Origin: Paenibacillus sp. FSL M7-0420
GTDB lineage: Bacteria > Bacillota > Bacilli > Paenibacillales > Paenibacillaceae
DNA: 64,000 nt
Direction: 5' to 3'
Assembly: GCF_038002345.1 (NCBI RefSeq)
Contig: NZ_JBBOCJ010000001.1
Coordinates: 2,418,001 to 2,482,000 of the forward strand
Program-made: the position numbers and the translations under genes
Shown here: positions 1 to 8,679 of the stretch, one piece after another
Position numbering within the stretch: the first letter of the stretch is position 1
Layout of the letters: every line of letters begins with the position of its first letter
The notes under the pieces: model-generated
What the model was told of the DNA's origin: nothing
What the model saw: only the letters and a program-made list of their open reading frames with translations
The model's database searches: none

Positions 1-2
1 CC

Positions 3-566
3 TTGAACAAGGCCATCCAGAGCGGAGCGACACCGGAGAGCATCGAGATTCATATCGATATTGACCCGCAGACTTCCAAGGTGACAGCGATCGCTACCGG
101 TTCCACGGAAGTGAAGACGACCGAGCTGCTGAAGGAATGTGACGAAACGGAGCTGCGGGAGCTGGCTGCCCAGGATATGCGCATCCCTGTAGAGCGGACG
201 GAGCTGCTGCAGAAGACTAGATATGTCAGTATTTTCGGCGAGAAAATGGATAAAGCCGGTGAAGCCGGGGCAGTCCGTATCCTGGATACCAAAGGCTTCA
301 TCAAAGTGCAGAGAGGCCGGGCTATGGCGTTGAAGACAACAGCCGGGGACTATCTGAGCGCAGTGAAGCAGTTGTGGGAGGCAATGGCTGTGTATCAGAC
401 GGAGCTGATTACAAGACCTGACTTTTACTTGTGTATCGGCGCACGTGTGATGGACTTTACAGCCTCTGACTTCGAACAGCTAGAGCTGCTGATGGACATC
501 GAGGTATCCACGTTCGAGCCGGACACGGAGGTTATTGTCGTGGCGGCCAATATCAAGCAGAGTTAA
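3..566 (+). CDS. C-terminal part of an unrecognised protein (5' end outside window)
   Basis: The frame is open to the first base of the window, so the 187 visible residues are probably the end of a longer protein; the TTG at position 3 is not preceded by any visible ribosome binding site. I do not recognise the family. The sequence is soluble, with alternating strands and helices, and ends in a compact segment with the residues CIGARVMDFTASDF. It lies 35 bases upstream of the next gene on the same strand, followed by a GntR regulator, so the three may form one transcription unit. A distant link to the hydantoinase/oxoprolinase or reactivase ATPase proteins is possible but not shown by any motif. 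Confidence 0.6.
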   Translation: MNKAIQSGATPESIEIHIDIDPQTSKVTAIATGSTEVKTTELLKECDETELRELAAQDMRIPVERTELLQKTRYVSIFGEKMDKAGEAGAVRILDTKGFIKVQRGRAMALKTTAGDYLSAVKQLWEAMAVYQTELITRPDFYLCIGARVMDFTASDFEQLELLMDIEVSTFEPDTEVIVVAANIKQS

Positions 567-601
567 GAGCCGCGCGGAAGAGCGTGTAGACAGGAGGACG
601 T

Positions 602-1285
602 ATGCAAGTACAGACGAAGCTGGGAGAGCTGCTGTATCCATTGCTGGAGGTTGACGATGAGGCTTGGGGAATGTATGCCTTCAGGAGAGACATCCTGAAC
701 CGGCGTATTCCGCCGGAGACGAAGCGGGAAATGCTGAAGCAGGCCAGAGCCTGCGGCATAGAATATGCACAGCGGATGATACTTGAATATGGAACCCGAG
801 ATGTCCGGGTGCTTGCCGGGCGGATGAACCTGAAGCTGGAATTCAAGGATGCGCTCATGACCGGCAAGCGTGTGCTGTTCGCCTCCTATACCCCTCCGGA
901 CCGGATCGAAATCATGGAAAAACCCTTGCGCAGAGCGGCGGAGCAGGTGCGGGAGGCGGGGGCTGGTCTAGTTGAACTTTTTTCCCAAGCTGGTATAATG
1001 AATACTATCCTTGGCCACGAAATTTATCATTTTGTAGAAGACCGGTTTGCACAGGAAATATACACCCGGACCGAGCGCATTCTGCTATGGAAGCTGCTGG
1101 GCCTGAAGAATTATTCTACAATACGCACCTTAAGTGAGGTTGGAGCCATGGCTTTTACACAGGAGCTGAACAGACTGCGGTACTCGCCGTTTATTCTGGA
1201 TGTTCTGTTGTATTATGCCTACGACTCAGCCAGTGCGGAGACAATAACCCGTGATGTACTAGGAGTGAGTTCAGGGAAGGTGTAG
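602..1285 (+). CDS. Unrecognised protein with a HEIYH zinc-protease-like motif
   Basis: The protein has 227 residues. The ATG at 602 is preceded by AGGAGG at a good distance. A segment near residue 140 reads GHEIYHFVED, which matches the HExxH zinc-binding pattern, and a glutamate in LSEVGAMAF lies about 40 residues later, the kind of spacing seen in gluzincin-type metalloproteins. No signal peptide or membrane segment is seen, so it is probably cytoplasmic. The gene follows the partial gene at 3-566 and precedes a GntR regulator, which suggests a shared unit. The zinc motif is seen directly; enzymatic activity is inference, because short HExxH motifs also arise by chance. Confidence 0.75.
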   Translation: MQVQTKLGELLYPLLEVDDEAWGMYAFRRDILNRRIPPETKREMLKQARACGIEYAQRMILEYGTRDVRVLAGRMNLKLEFKDALMTGKRVLFASYTPPDRIEIMEKPLRRAAEQVREAGAGLVELFSQAGIMNTILGHEIYHFVEDRFAQEIYTRTERILLWKLLGLKNYSTIRTLSEVGAMAFTQELNRLRYSPFILDVLLYYAYDSASAETITRDVLGVSSGKV

Positions 1286-1293
1286 GGAAGCCG

Positions 1294-1962
1294 TTGAAGA
1301 TTATGAATAACAGTAATTCACTGAATGATGTAACTTATAATAGAATAAAAGAAGACATCATGAATATGACGCTCGAGCCGGGAATGGATGTCAGTGTGCA
1401 GAAGCTGTCTGAACGCTATGGCGTCAGCCGGACGCCGGTGCGGGAAGCTGTCGTCCGCCTTCAACAGTCAGGACTGGTGGAAATATATCCTCAGCGCAAA
1501 ACGGTAGTCTCGAAGATCGATCTGCAACGGGTACGTGAGGAGTGGTTCATCCGCACCTCGCTGGAATCTGCGGTGATCGATGAGTTCATCCGCAAGTGCA
1601 GCGAGCTGGTAGCAGATACGATGCAGGAATTGATTAATAAGCAGAAGAAATACATGGACAAGAAATATTTCAGAGAGTTCTATATTAAGGACAACCGGTT
1701 CCATCAGCTGATCTTCCAGACGGCCGGAGAAGAATTGTCCTGGTTCACCATCGAAGAGGTAGCTTCCCATTATAACCGTATCCGTCTGCTCTACGGGAAG
1801 ATGGAGGGGGTCCAGCCATCCGATATCGATAAGCATGTGAAGATGGTGGCGGCTACCCGCAAGCGGGATGTGGAAGGAATGCGCAAGGTCGTGATGGAGC
1901 ATTCCAATACGCTGCTGGACCGGGTCCAGAGCATGTCGAAGCAATACCCGCAATTCTTCTAA
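1294..1962 (+). CDS. GntR family transcriptional regulator (FCD type)
   Basis: The protein has about 220 residues with an N-terminal winged helix-turn-helix (residues about 12-75, including the typical LSERYGVSRTPVREAVVRL core) followed by an all-helical C-terminal domain like the FCD ligand-binding domain of the FadR subgroup. Such proteins repress or activate small metabolic operons in response to an organic acid or sugar acid. The start is uncertain: TTG at 1294 and ATG at 1303 are in frame and neither has a perfect ribosome binding site. It sits directly downstream of the HEIYH protein gene and is followed by a strong terminator, so it is likely the last gene of this unit and may control it. 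Confidence 0.9.
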   Translation: MKIMNNSNSLNDVTYNRIKEDIMNMTLEPGMDVSVQKLSERYGVSRTPVREAVVRLQQSGLVEIYPQRKTVVSKIDLQRVREEWFIRTSLESAVIDEFIRKCSELVADTMQELINKQKKYMDKKYFREFYIKDNRFHQLIFQTAGEELSWFTIEEVASHYNRIRLLYGKMEGVQPSDIDKHVKMVAATRKRDVEGMRKVVMEHSNTLLDRVQSMSKQYPQFF

Positions 1963-1980
1963 ATGTACACAAGATTAAAG

Positions 1981-2036
1981 AGGCGTATCCGAAAGTTCCG
2001 CTCTATGGAGAGGACTTCCGGGATACGCCTTTTTGT
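1981..2036. terminator. Rho-independent terminator after the GntR gene
   Basis: A perfect stem (AGGCGTATCC with GGATACGCCT) is followed by TTTTTGTT. It ends the GntR transcript and may also serve the convergent DUF2812 gene. Confidence 0.85.
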
Positions 2037-2052
2037 TAAAATATAAGAAATC

Positions 2053-3201
2053 CTATTGCTGCTTGAGCCGCCGGTAATATAGCCAGGTTCTGCCCGCGAA
2101 CGAGCCGAAGAGCAGAATGGAAAGGAACATAATTGAAATGTTCCACGCCTGGGAAGCGGTGAATTCATCCCGCAGCATGCCATCTATGAAGGCCGACACA
2201 TTCAGGCTGTAGAGCAGGATCATGGGCAGGAACAGCAGGGTATAGCTGATGGCGATTTTACGTGCGTGCTTCAGGCGGTGTAACGGATCGCTATAGAGCT
2301 CCGGGTATTCGGCATGCTCCGGGTTCTCCCGGCTCCACAGGGTCCATTTCTGCAGAGAGAAGGGAGAACTGTAGAGCCTGGTCCAGCCGGCATCCTGATG
2401 CAGCTCGAAATACCCTTCACCCGCAACGACCTGATAGTCAGCGTGATATTTCATACGGCGCGGACGGCCCTTGCTGAAATGGAACAACGTTCCTCCGAAG
2501 CATACTTTATAGAGATTCCAGCCGTGCAGCTCCTGCTCCTCCAGCCATTGCTCCAGCCGGTCAGGGGCATACATCCAGCCTAACTTCATCCGCGCCATCG
2601 TAGTGCCGGCGGGCTTCTGCGGTCTGGAGGGCTGCTTCAGCTCCTGATGATCCAATAGAAATACCTTACTGGCAGCCCGGAGCTTCACCATGGAGTAGAT
2701 TGCAAGAACAAGCAGGGCCAGGGCTCCCGCTGCTGCGGTCCAGGTAACAGCCCACATCGGACTTGGCTGAATGCGGACTGGAGTGTCCTGATTGAAGGTG
2801 AGCCCTAGTACAAGCAGTGGAATAAGTGCTATGAGCAGCAAATACACCAGGATTCCCATGAAAAGATAGGAGATGATGCGGTTACGCCTCAGGACATCCT
2901 TACGTGAAGGATAGGCGCTAATCTGTGACGGGGACCGGTCATTCTCGTACAGGCTCCACTTTCCTTGCTGTAGCCTCCTGCTCCATCCCTCTGCGGACAG
3001 ATAAGGAGACATGGATGAATGCTTGGATGAATGATAAGCCAGCTGATAAGTTAGCAAGGCGGGCTCAGCCTGCCGGAAGGTAAAGCGCCGCAGCAGTAAG
3101 CTCCATTCCTCCAGACGCCATCCCCTGCCGGCCATATCGGCCAACCAGGCTTCTGTCCCCGGCAGATCGTAGCTCCAAAAGGGCCGAAATACAGTTCTCA
3201 T
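2053..3201 (-). CDS. DUF2812 membrane protein
   Basis: This 382-residue protein begins with the typical DUF2812 region (FRPFWSYDLPGTEAWLADMAGRGW), has two membrane segments near residues 112-135 and 150-172, then a second DUF2812-like soluble block (around residues 215-290), and two more membrane segments near the C-terminus. The ATG at 3201 overlaps the stop of the upstream PadR regulator by four bases (ATGA) and is preceded by GAGGAGG, so the pair is translationally coupled. In Bacillota, DUF2812 proteins are commonly encoded beside PadR regulators; their molecular role is not known. An anti-regulator or sensor role is inference from this context. Confidence 0.88.
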   Translation of the reverse strand: MRTVFRPFWSYDLPGTEAWLADMAGRGWRLEEWSLLLRRFTFRQAEPALLTYQLAYHSSKHSSMSPYLSAEGWSRRLQQGKWSLYENDRSPSQISAYPSRKDVLRRNRIISYLFMGILVYLLLIALIPLLVLGLTFNQDTPVRIQPSPMWAVTWTAAAGALALLVLAIYSMVKLRAASKVFLLDHQELKQPSRPQKPAGTTMARMKLGWMYAPDRLEQWLEEQELHGWNLYKVCFGGTLFHFSKGRPRRMKYHADYQVVAGEGYFELHQDAGWTRLYSSPFSLQKWTLWSRENPEHAEYPELYSDPLHRLKHARKIAISYTLLFLPMILLYSLNVSAFIDGMLRDEFTASQAWNISIMFLSILLFGSFAGRTWLYYRRLKQQ

Positions 3202-3590
3202 TGAAATTCCTCCTCACTGGTGACGGCGTTGCGGTGAAGTTCCTTTAATCTGCCGATTTCTGCGCGCATGACTTCCTTCCCCAGCTCAGACACCTCGTAC
3301 ACCGTCTTTCTCTCTTCATCGGCAAATACGGTAATTAGCCCATCCTTATTCATCTTGGTCAAGGTTCCATACACCGTACCGGAGCCCAGCCGCAGCCGTC
3401 CTTCCGACAGATCATCCACATGCTTGATGATTCCGTATCCATGGCGCGGCTTGGTTAAGGACAACAGAATATAGAAGGCCGTTTCGGTCATGGGGACGTA
3501 CTTTTTTAGAACCTTTTGTGCTGCGGACACCGCGTTCACCTGCTTCGTCAATTCGTTGTGCCAAGTCATAGCTATAAGAGGATATGTCAT
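3198..3590 (-). CDS. PadR family transcriptional regulator
   Basis: The C-terminal 100 residues carry a PadR winged helix (FYILLSLTKPRHGYGI, then LGSGTVYGTLTKM and a wing with DEERKTVYEVSE). PadR proteins are repressors that often act on their own operon and an adjacent membrane protein gene. The exact start is unclear: ATG codons at 3590 and 3569 and an internal one at MTETAF are all possible, and none has a clear ribosome binding site. The gene is coupled to the DUF2812 gene downstream. The sequence just upstream (3582-3632) is rich in TATGTCAT/ATGACATA-like half-sites that could be its operator. Confidence 0.88.
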   Translation of the reverse strand: MTYPLIAMTWHNELTKQVNAVSAAQKVLKKYVPMTETAFYILLSLTKPRHGYGIIKHVDDLSEGRLRLGSGTVYGTLTKMNKDGLITVFADEERKTVYEVSELGKEVMRAEIGRLKELHRNAVTSEEEFQ

Positions 3591-3632
3591 GCTGTGACTA
3601 TGTCATATCATGACTATATCACGTTGCGACAT
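3582..3632. promoter_or_regulatory. Possible PadR operator region
   Basis: Repeated half-sites (TATGTCAT, CTATGTCATATCATGACTAT, GACATA) form imperfect inverted repeats just upstream of, and overlapping, the earliest PadR start. PadR sites are often of the ATGT-N8-ACAT type, which this resembles. The assignment is inference. Confidence 0.35.
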
Positions 3633-3670
3633 ATTGTTCAACGATAAGTGAGCGAGCTGAGGCAGCAGAG

Positions 3671-4357
3671 TTACATTGGCGTAAGAAGCAGGGGCTGACA
3701 CATTGGCTGCCAGAGCTCAGGTACAAGCTGGGGCTGTGAACAGTAGACCGTCTGTAGATACTGGCTGAGCGGGGCCAGCTTGTCCTCAACGAGCACCTCC
3801 TTGATGTCGGACGGCTTGACGGGTATAGCTTGTCCGGTGGAGGACATGAATTCGGCTAGGGGAAGCAGCATTGCGCAGCTCTTGCGGTATGACATGCGGT
3901 GCGGGAACCTGGGGGAGCTGCCGGAATCGTATTTGGACAGCCTGATGCGGGTGTAGTGACCCGCCAGGACGCTGCGGGCATCGAGCTTCAGCACAGCGAA
4001 GACCTCGCCCGGCTCTCTGCGCGAATACATTGCAGCCATTGCGAGGCAATCCCGCCAGGTCGGCCACAGGAACACATGGCGGTCCAGGCAGCGGCGGAAT
4101 TCCTCCGCCGTTGTCCCCGGAGCCATCGCCTCAGGCGTAATACGCAGATGGGCATTCAGAATCGCGGCTTGCCCGGCGTAGCTTACCCGGTGCGCGGCAG
4201 CCCGCCGCTCTCCGGCTGCATGAGCGGGACTCAGCACGGCAGAGGAATAGATGGTGTCAAAGGCAGCCATGGCAGGCAGATTCACTGCCCGGGTGAAATG
4301 ATAGAAGGAGGTGCGGAGCGGGCTTTTGGTCATGGCGTCAATCAGGGAGGGGTTCAT
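3671..4357 (-). CDS. Unrecognised protein, possibly DUF7002/ART-like fold
   Basis: The protein has 228 residues without signal peptide or membrane segment. It opens with SFYHFTRAVNLPAMAAF and contains a series of aromatic-strand segments (HVFLWPTWRDCLAMA, VFAVLKLDARSVL), an arrangement resembling small proteins of the DUF7002 or DarT-like ADP-ribosyltransferase fold, whose N-terminus often reads YH(I/F)T..N(L/I). I cannot see a convincing catalytic set, so the fold is a guess. Its ATG overlaps the stop of the upstream yihY-type gene by four bases, so the two are co-translated. Confidence 0.7.
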   Translation of the reverse strand: MNPSLIDAMTKSPLRTSFYHFTRAVNLPAMAAFDTIYSSAVLSPAHAAGERRAAAHRVSYAGQAAILNAHLRITPEAMAPGTTAEEFRRCLDRHVFLWPTWRDCLAMAAMYSRREPGEVFAVLKLDARSVLAGHYTRIRLSKYDSGSSPRFPHRMSYRKSCAMLLPLAEFMSSTGQAIPVKPSDIKEVLVEDKLAPLSQYLQTVYCSQPQLVPELWQPMCQPLLLTPM

Positions 4358-5232
4358 GGGAGCTTCTGCCCTTTGAAGGAGCTGAAGGGCATACTCTTCA
4401 CCTTGCGGTTCAGCAGGACCGCATTGATCTCGCCTCCGGCCAGGATGATAAATGAGCTGATATACAGCCAGATAAGCAGCACTGTTACGCCTCCGAGACT
4501 GCCGTAGGTTTTGGAGAAATCACTGAATTGATTGACATATACCGAGAACAGGATCGAGGTCGTAATCCAGCCGATGGTGGTGAACAACGCCCCAGGCATA
4601 ACCTCCCGCAGCGCCAGTCTCCGGCTGGGAGCGATCCAGTACAGCAGGGTGAAGACGATGAACATCACGAGCAGCGGAACCAGGTATTGCAGCAGATCCC
4701 ACAGCTTCTGGAATCCATAGGGAAGGTCAACCAGCAGGAAGACTTGCGTCTTGAGCCAGCTGCCAAGGACCAATAGCAGAATGCTGAGCAGTACGACGAA
4801 CCCGATCGTCAAGGTAGCGAGCAGGGCGATCCCCCGGATTTTCCAGAACACTCTGCTCTCGTCAATCTCGTAGGCACGGTTCAGCCCCTTGATGATCGCA
4901 TTGATTCCTTTGGAGGCGGCCCACAGGGTAGCCAGCATCCCGAAGGACAACAGTGTCTGGCTGCGTCCGGCGGATACATCCTGCAGAATCTCTTCTATGA
5001 TAGAGATGGCTTCGGCGGGCATGATCTGCTCCAGCTGCTCTATATTTTTCTCCAGAGAGATATTCGCATACCCGATCAGGGTCATGATGAAGATCAGAAA
5101 AGGAAACAGGGACAGGATTAAATAATAGGTCAGCTGCGCAGCGATGCCCTGGACATCATCGTCGTTGATTTTCACCCATAGCTGCTTGATGAACTTGAAA
5201 GTGCCTCTTCTACTGCCTGAAGTGCTGTTCAT
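4354..5232 (-). CDS. YihY/BrkB family inner-membrane protein
   Basis: The 292-residue protein has the features of the YihY (virulence factor BrkB) family: a short N-terminal amphipathic stretch, the QLTYYLILSLFPFLIFIMTLIGY segment, further membrane helices at about residues 140-165, 180-205, 215-240 and 250-280, and the WLYISSFIILAGGEINAV end motif. The family sits in the cytoplasmic membrane; the original RNase BN assignment is obsolete and its function is not settled. The start at 5232 is chosen because AAGGAGG lies just upstream, while an earlier in-frame ATG at 5247 has none. It overlaps the gene downstream by four bases. Confidence 0.92.
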   Translation of the reverse strand: MNSTSGSRRGTFKFIKQLWVKINDDDVQGIAAQLTYYLILSLFPFLIFIMTLIGYANISLEKNIEQLEQIMPAEAISIIEEILQDVSAGRSQTLLSFGMLATLWAASKGINAIIKGLNRAYEIDESRVFWKIRGIALLATLTIGFVVLLSILLLVLGSWLKTQVFLLVDLPYGFQKLWDLLQYLVPLLVMFIVFTLLYWIAPSRRLALREVMPGALFTTIGWITTSILFSVYVNQFSDFSKTYGSLGGVTVLLIWLYISSFIILAGGEINAVLLNRKVKSMPFSSFKGQKLP

Positions 5233-5626
5233 AAGACCCTCCTTCATGTATTCCCGGATAGACTGACGTGGCAGCCAAATCGTTCCATATATATGTATAC
5301 CCGTTAAAATATCCTTTAGTCCGTTAAGCTTAGTTTTATTGTACCATACGGGGATTCGATGGATTATACCCGCCTTTCAATGATATGACCGCTTGCGCAG
5401 AGTCAGATCATGACAAGGGCAAGGTTGCAGAATGAATGAGTGGACGCTGTAATCCCAGCGGCAGCAAGGCTTCGCACAGTGGTACTAAGATGACTATAGA
5501 CGGCAATTCGCGGACTCCTCTATATTGGGGGCAGAGCAAGCAGCTGCTGCCTTACCCTGCTGTGCCGGAGCGGATAATCTCCGGCCGGCGGTGAAATGAA
5601 TACGCTTTCCAGAGGAGGCCGAAGAT
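5233..5626. other. Divergent intergenic region upstream of GH5 gene
   Basis: No gene is seen in these roughly 390 bases. They lie between the divergent yihY and GH5 genes and must hold promoters for both, but I cannot pick a convincing -35/-10 pair. A short GC-rich hairpin (GCCGGAG / CTCCGGC, 5564-5585) lies in the GH5 leader without a U-tract. Confidence 0.5.
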
Positions 5627-6784
5627 TTGACAACGAAAAAAATGGAAGCTGTGGACCCGACGAGATCGGTGCGGATGAGAGCGGTATGGATCTGGGCGTT
5701 ATGTATCCTTCTATGTATTCCGCTGCTGGCAGGCGGGGGCCGTGTGAACGCAGAGTCTGTTAATAAGAGTGGTCCCGCCGGACCTGCGCCGCGGACTGCG
5801 AAGCAAATGGCGGCACTCATGGGCAGAGGGACGAACCTGGGCAACACTTTTGAAGGGAACTGGAACAGCCAGAGCTTCGGGGAGGTGAAGGCGGCGGTGG
5901 ATGCTTACATCGCGGCGGGCTTCACCACCATCCGCATTCCGGTCAACTGGGGCGGACGGGGCAGCAAATATGCATCGACTGCTGATGCGGCCGGGAATTT
6001 CTCTCCGAGCGCACCGAATGTGGCGACGGTGAAGCAACTGGTGGACTATGTGCTGAAGGATGTGAATGTCCAGCGTGCTTGTGCAGGTAAGCCCCCGGTC
6101 ATCCTGATCGTCAACATTCATCATGAGGAATGGGCAATGAATGCGGTGCAGGGGGAACCGGCGTTTGAAGTGAATATGCAGCGGCTGGAGACGATCTGGT
6201 CGGGAATCGCTGCCTTATTCAAGGATGCGCCCGACACGCTGGTGTTCGAGCTGTTCAATGAGCCGCATCTGAGTATGAATACGGGAGCCGCCGCCAAGGC
6301 AAGCGTCATCGAGCTTAACAAAAGAGCCTACGCCGCCATCCGCAGCTACACCTGGAATGGCACCCAGCCTCATACCAGCCGGGTGGTGATCTTCGGCGGG
6401 TACAATTACAACAGCGGCTGGGGCCTGTACGATACGTACCGCAATCCGCAGGATCTGCCGGGCGAAGGCACAGACTCCTATGTAATGGGCACCTACCATT
6501 CGTATTTTCAGAATCTGGCCGACCATCTGAAGCGTGTGGATGATGTGAAGCGGGAATTCGCAGATGTGCATGATATCCCTGTCTATCTGGGTGAATTCGG
6601 GTACGAGCACCGGGGAGTGATTACGGATACGCTGCTGGATAACTACCGCCAGATTGCGAATAAGGCGATATCGGCGCAGTTTGCCGTGTCGGTATGGGAT
6701 GATAATGGCTGGTATCAGGTCTACAACCGGGCGACCGGGCAATTCAATGCACTTAAGGATCAGGTCTTAGACATAGATAACTGA
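5627..6784 (+). CDS. Secreted glycoside hydrolase family 5 (endoglucanase-like)
   Basis: The 385-residue protein has an N-terminal signal peptide (hydrophobic core WIWALCILLCIPLL, likely cleavage after VNA) followed by one GH5 catalytic domain and no carbohydrate-binding module. Family signatures are clear: GRGTNLGNTFE, TTIRIPVNWGG, IVNIHHEEW, FELFNEPH with the acid/base Glu at about residue 212, and YLGEFGYEH with the nucleophile Glu at about residue 323. GH5 enzymes cleave beta-1,4-glucans, mannans or xyloglucans outside the cell. The TTG at 5627 is chosen because AGGAGG sits eight bases upstream. It is the first gene of the sugar-uptake locus, so its products probably feed the importer encoded next. 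The precise substrate cannot be read from sequence. Confidence 0.93.
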   Translation: MTTKKMEAVDPTRSVRMRAVWIWALCILLCIPLLAGGGRVNAESVNKSGPAGPAPRTAKQMAALMGRGTNLGNTFEGNWNSQSFGEVKAAVDAYIAAGFTTIRIPVNWGGRGSKYASTADAAGNFSPSAPNVATVKQLVDYVLKDVNVQRACAGKPPVILIVNIHHEEWAMNAVQGEPAFEVNMQRLETIWSGIAALFKDAPDTLVFELFNEPHLSMNTGAAAKASVIELNKRAYAAIRSYTWNGTQPHTSRVVIFGGYNYNSGWGLYDTYRNPQDLPGEGTDSYVMGTYHSYFQNLADHLKRVDDVKREFADVHDIPVYLGEFGYEHRGVITDTLLDNYRQIANKAISAQFAVSVWDDNGWYQVYNRATGQFNALKDQVLDIDN

Positions 6785-6814
6785 TCTGAAGGGTGCCGGA
6801 AATGGGGAAGGAAG

Positions 6815-7768
6815 ATGGGAAATCCATTAGCGGCCTCCCGGCCGTCAATGTCTGCTGTCCACCGGAAGCAGAGACTGAAGCGTCTGGTCCGCAACCGCTG
6901 GCTATATATCATGCTGCTGCCCGGACTGCTGTACTTTATTATTTTCAAATATGTACCGATGTACGGGGTACTGCTGGCCTTCAAGAACTACCAGCCGTTC
7001 CTGGGATTCATGGATAGCGAATGGGTGGGGATGAAGCATTTCGACCGGTTCTTCGGCGACCCGCTGTTCTGGAAGCTGCTGAAGAATACGTTCGTGCTGG
7101 CGGCCTACAATATTCTGTTCTTTTTTCCGCTGCCGATTGTTCTGGCCCTGATGCTGAATGAGTTAAGGTCGCAGACGTACAAGAAGACGATTCAGACTCT
7201 GGTGTACATCCCGCATTTCATGTCATGGGTCGTCATTGTCTCGATCGCCTACCTGTTCTTCACGACCGAAGGGGGGCTGGTTAATGAAGCCATTGCATCT
7301 GTCGGCGGCGAGAAAATCCAGTTCCTGCTCAGTCCCTCCTGGTTCCGTACGTTCATTACCGGCGAAGTGATGTGGAAGGAAACGGGCTGGGGAACGATTA
7401 TCTTCCTCGCGGCGCTGGCCGGCGTAGACACACAGCTCTATGAAGCTGCCAAAATCGACGGGGCCGGGCGGGCACGCCAGCTATGGCATATTACGCTTCC
7501 CGCCATCCGTTCCACTATCGTCATTCTGCTGATCCTGCGGCTGGGCAATTTCCTCGATACGGGGTTTGAGCAAATCTTCCTGATGCTGAATCCGCTGAAC
7601 CGGGAGGTCGGAGAAGTCTTCGATACCTATGTCTACACCACCGGGATCTCTCAGGGAGAGTACAGCTACAGTACCGCTGTCGGATTGTTCAAGTCCGTGG
7701 TCGGGCTGGTGCTGGTGTTCGGCTCGAACTTCCTGGCGAAGCGGTTCGGTGAGGAAGGCATTCTCTAA
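6815..7768 (+). CDS. ABC sugar importer permease (LplB/YtcP family, MalF-like)
   Basis: The protein has 317 residues and six predicted membrane segments, opening with a basic stretch and LYIMLLPGLLYFIIF. It carries the EAA loop that contacts the ATPase (YEAAKIDGAGRARQLWHITLPAI). It belongs to the CUT1 permease branch typified by LplB of Bacillus, which imports oligosaccharides. The gene lies 30 bases after the GH5 gene with a GGGGAAGG binding site. No ATPase gene is present in this locus; in Bacillota such importers commonly share a general ATPase (MsmX type) encoded elsewhere, which is inference here. Confidence 0.93.
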   Translation: MGNPLAASRPSMSAVHRKQRLKRLVRNRWLYIMLLPGLLYFIIFKYVPMYGVLLAFKNYQPFLGFMDSEWVGMKHFDRFFGDPLFWKLLKNTFVLAAYNILFFFPLPIVLALMLNELRSQTYKKTIQTLVYIPHFMSWVVIVSIAYLFFTTEGGLVNEAIASVGGEKIQFLLSPSWFRTFITGEVMWKETGWGTIIFLAALAGVDTQLYEAAKIDGAGRARQLWHITLPAIRSTIVILLILRLGNFLDTGFEQIFLMLNPLNREVGEVFDTYVYTTGISQGEYSYSTAVGLFKSVVGLVLVFGSNFLAKRFGEEGIL

Positions 7769-7797
7769 GGATTTTACAGTGAAAGGAGGTATGTTCT

Positions 7798-8679
7798 GTG
7801 TTAAAAGAAACATCCTGGCCCAGCCGTCTATTCGACCTGTTCAATATTGTCGTGCTGGCCGTTATTGCCATCATTACGATTGTCCCGTTCATCTATGTCG
7901 TGGCCGGCTCGTTCGCGACCCAGCGGGAGCTGCTGGAAAAAGGGTTTATTCTTTTCCCTACCGAATTCTCACTGGACGCGTACACCTATATCTTCTCCAC
8001 CAGTACACTGATGCGGAGCCTGGGCGTGACCATCTTCATCACTGTGACCGGGACGCTGATCAATATTGTATTAACCTGCCTGATGGCCTATCCGCTATCC
8101 CGCCGGGATATGGATTTCCGCTCGCCGATTCAGCTGCTGGTGATCTTCACCATGCTGTTCAGCGGCGGGATGATTCCGACTTTCCTGGTCGTCAAGGAGC
8201 TGGGGATGATCGATACGTACTGGTCGCTCCTGCTTCCCGGGGCGATCAGCGCCTTCAACCTGATTATCGTGCGCAGCTTCTTCCAGCAGCTTCCGCCGGA
8301 TCTGGAGGAGTCAGCCAAAATCGACGGCGCCAGCGACCCCGGCATCCTGCTGCGGATTGTCATTCCGCTGTCGCTGCCGGTGCTGGCCACGTTCTCGCTG
8401 TTCTACGCGGTCGGCCACTGGAACACCTATTTCAGCTCGATTCTCTACATTAATGATTCCACGATGTGGCCGATTCAGGTGCTGCTGCGCCAGATCGTCA
8501 TGCTGTCCCAAGGCGGCAGCCTGGGCGACACCTCTTCGCTGGAGAGTAACTTCGTCCCGCCGGACCAGGCGGTGAAGATGGCCGTGATCGTCGTATCCAC
8601 CATTCCGATTCTGATTGTCTACCCGTTCCTGCAGAAGCATTTCGCCAAGGGAGCTTTGCTGGGATCGGTGAAGGGCTGA
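7798..8679 (+). CDS. ABC sugar importer permease (YtcP family, MalG-like)
   Basis: This is the second permease, 293 residues with six membrane segments and its own EAA loop (LEESAKIDGASDPGILLRIVIPLSLP). The GTG at 7798 is preceded by AAAGGAGGT at the right distance. It pairs with the preceding permease to form the heterodimeric channel of a CUT1 importer. It ends with the usual YPFLQKHFAKGALLGSVKG tail of this subgroup. Downstream a 425-base gap separates it from the binding-protein gene, longer than usual within such operons, so there may be an extra promoter. Confidence 0.93.
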   Translation: MLKETSWPSRLFDLFNIVVLAVIAIITIVPFIYVVAGSFATQRELLEKGFILFPTEFSLDAYTYIFSTSTLMRSLGVTIFITVTGTLINIVLTCLMAYPLSRRDMDFRSPIQLLVIFTMLFSGGMIPTFLVVKELGMIDTYWSLLLPGAISAFNLIIVRSFFQQLPPDLEESAKIDGASDPGILLRIVIPLSLPVLATFSLFYAVGHWNTYFSSILYINDSTMWPIQVLLRQIVMLSQGGSLGDTSSLESNFVPPDQAVKMAVIVVSTIPILIVYPFLQKHFAKGALLGSVKG

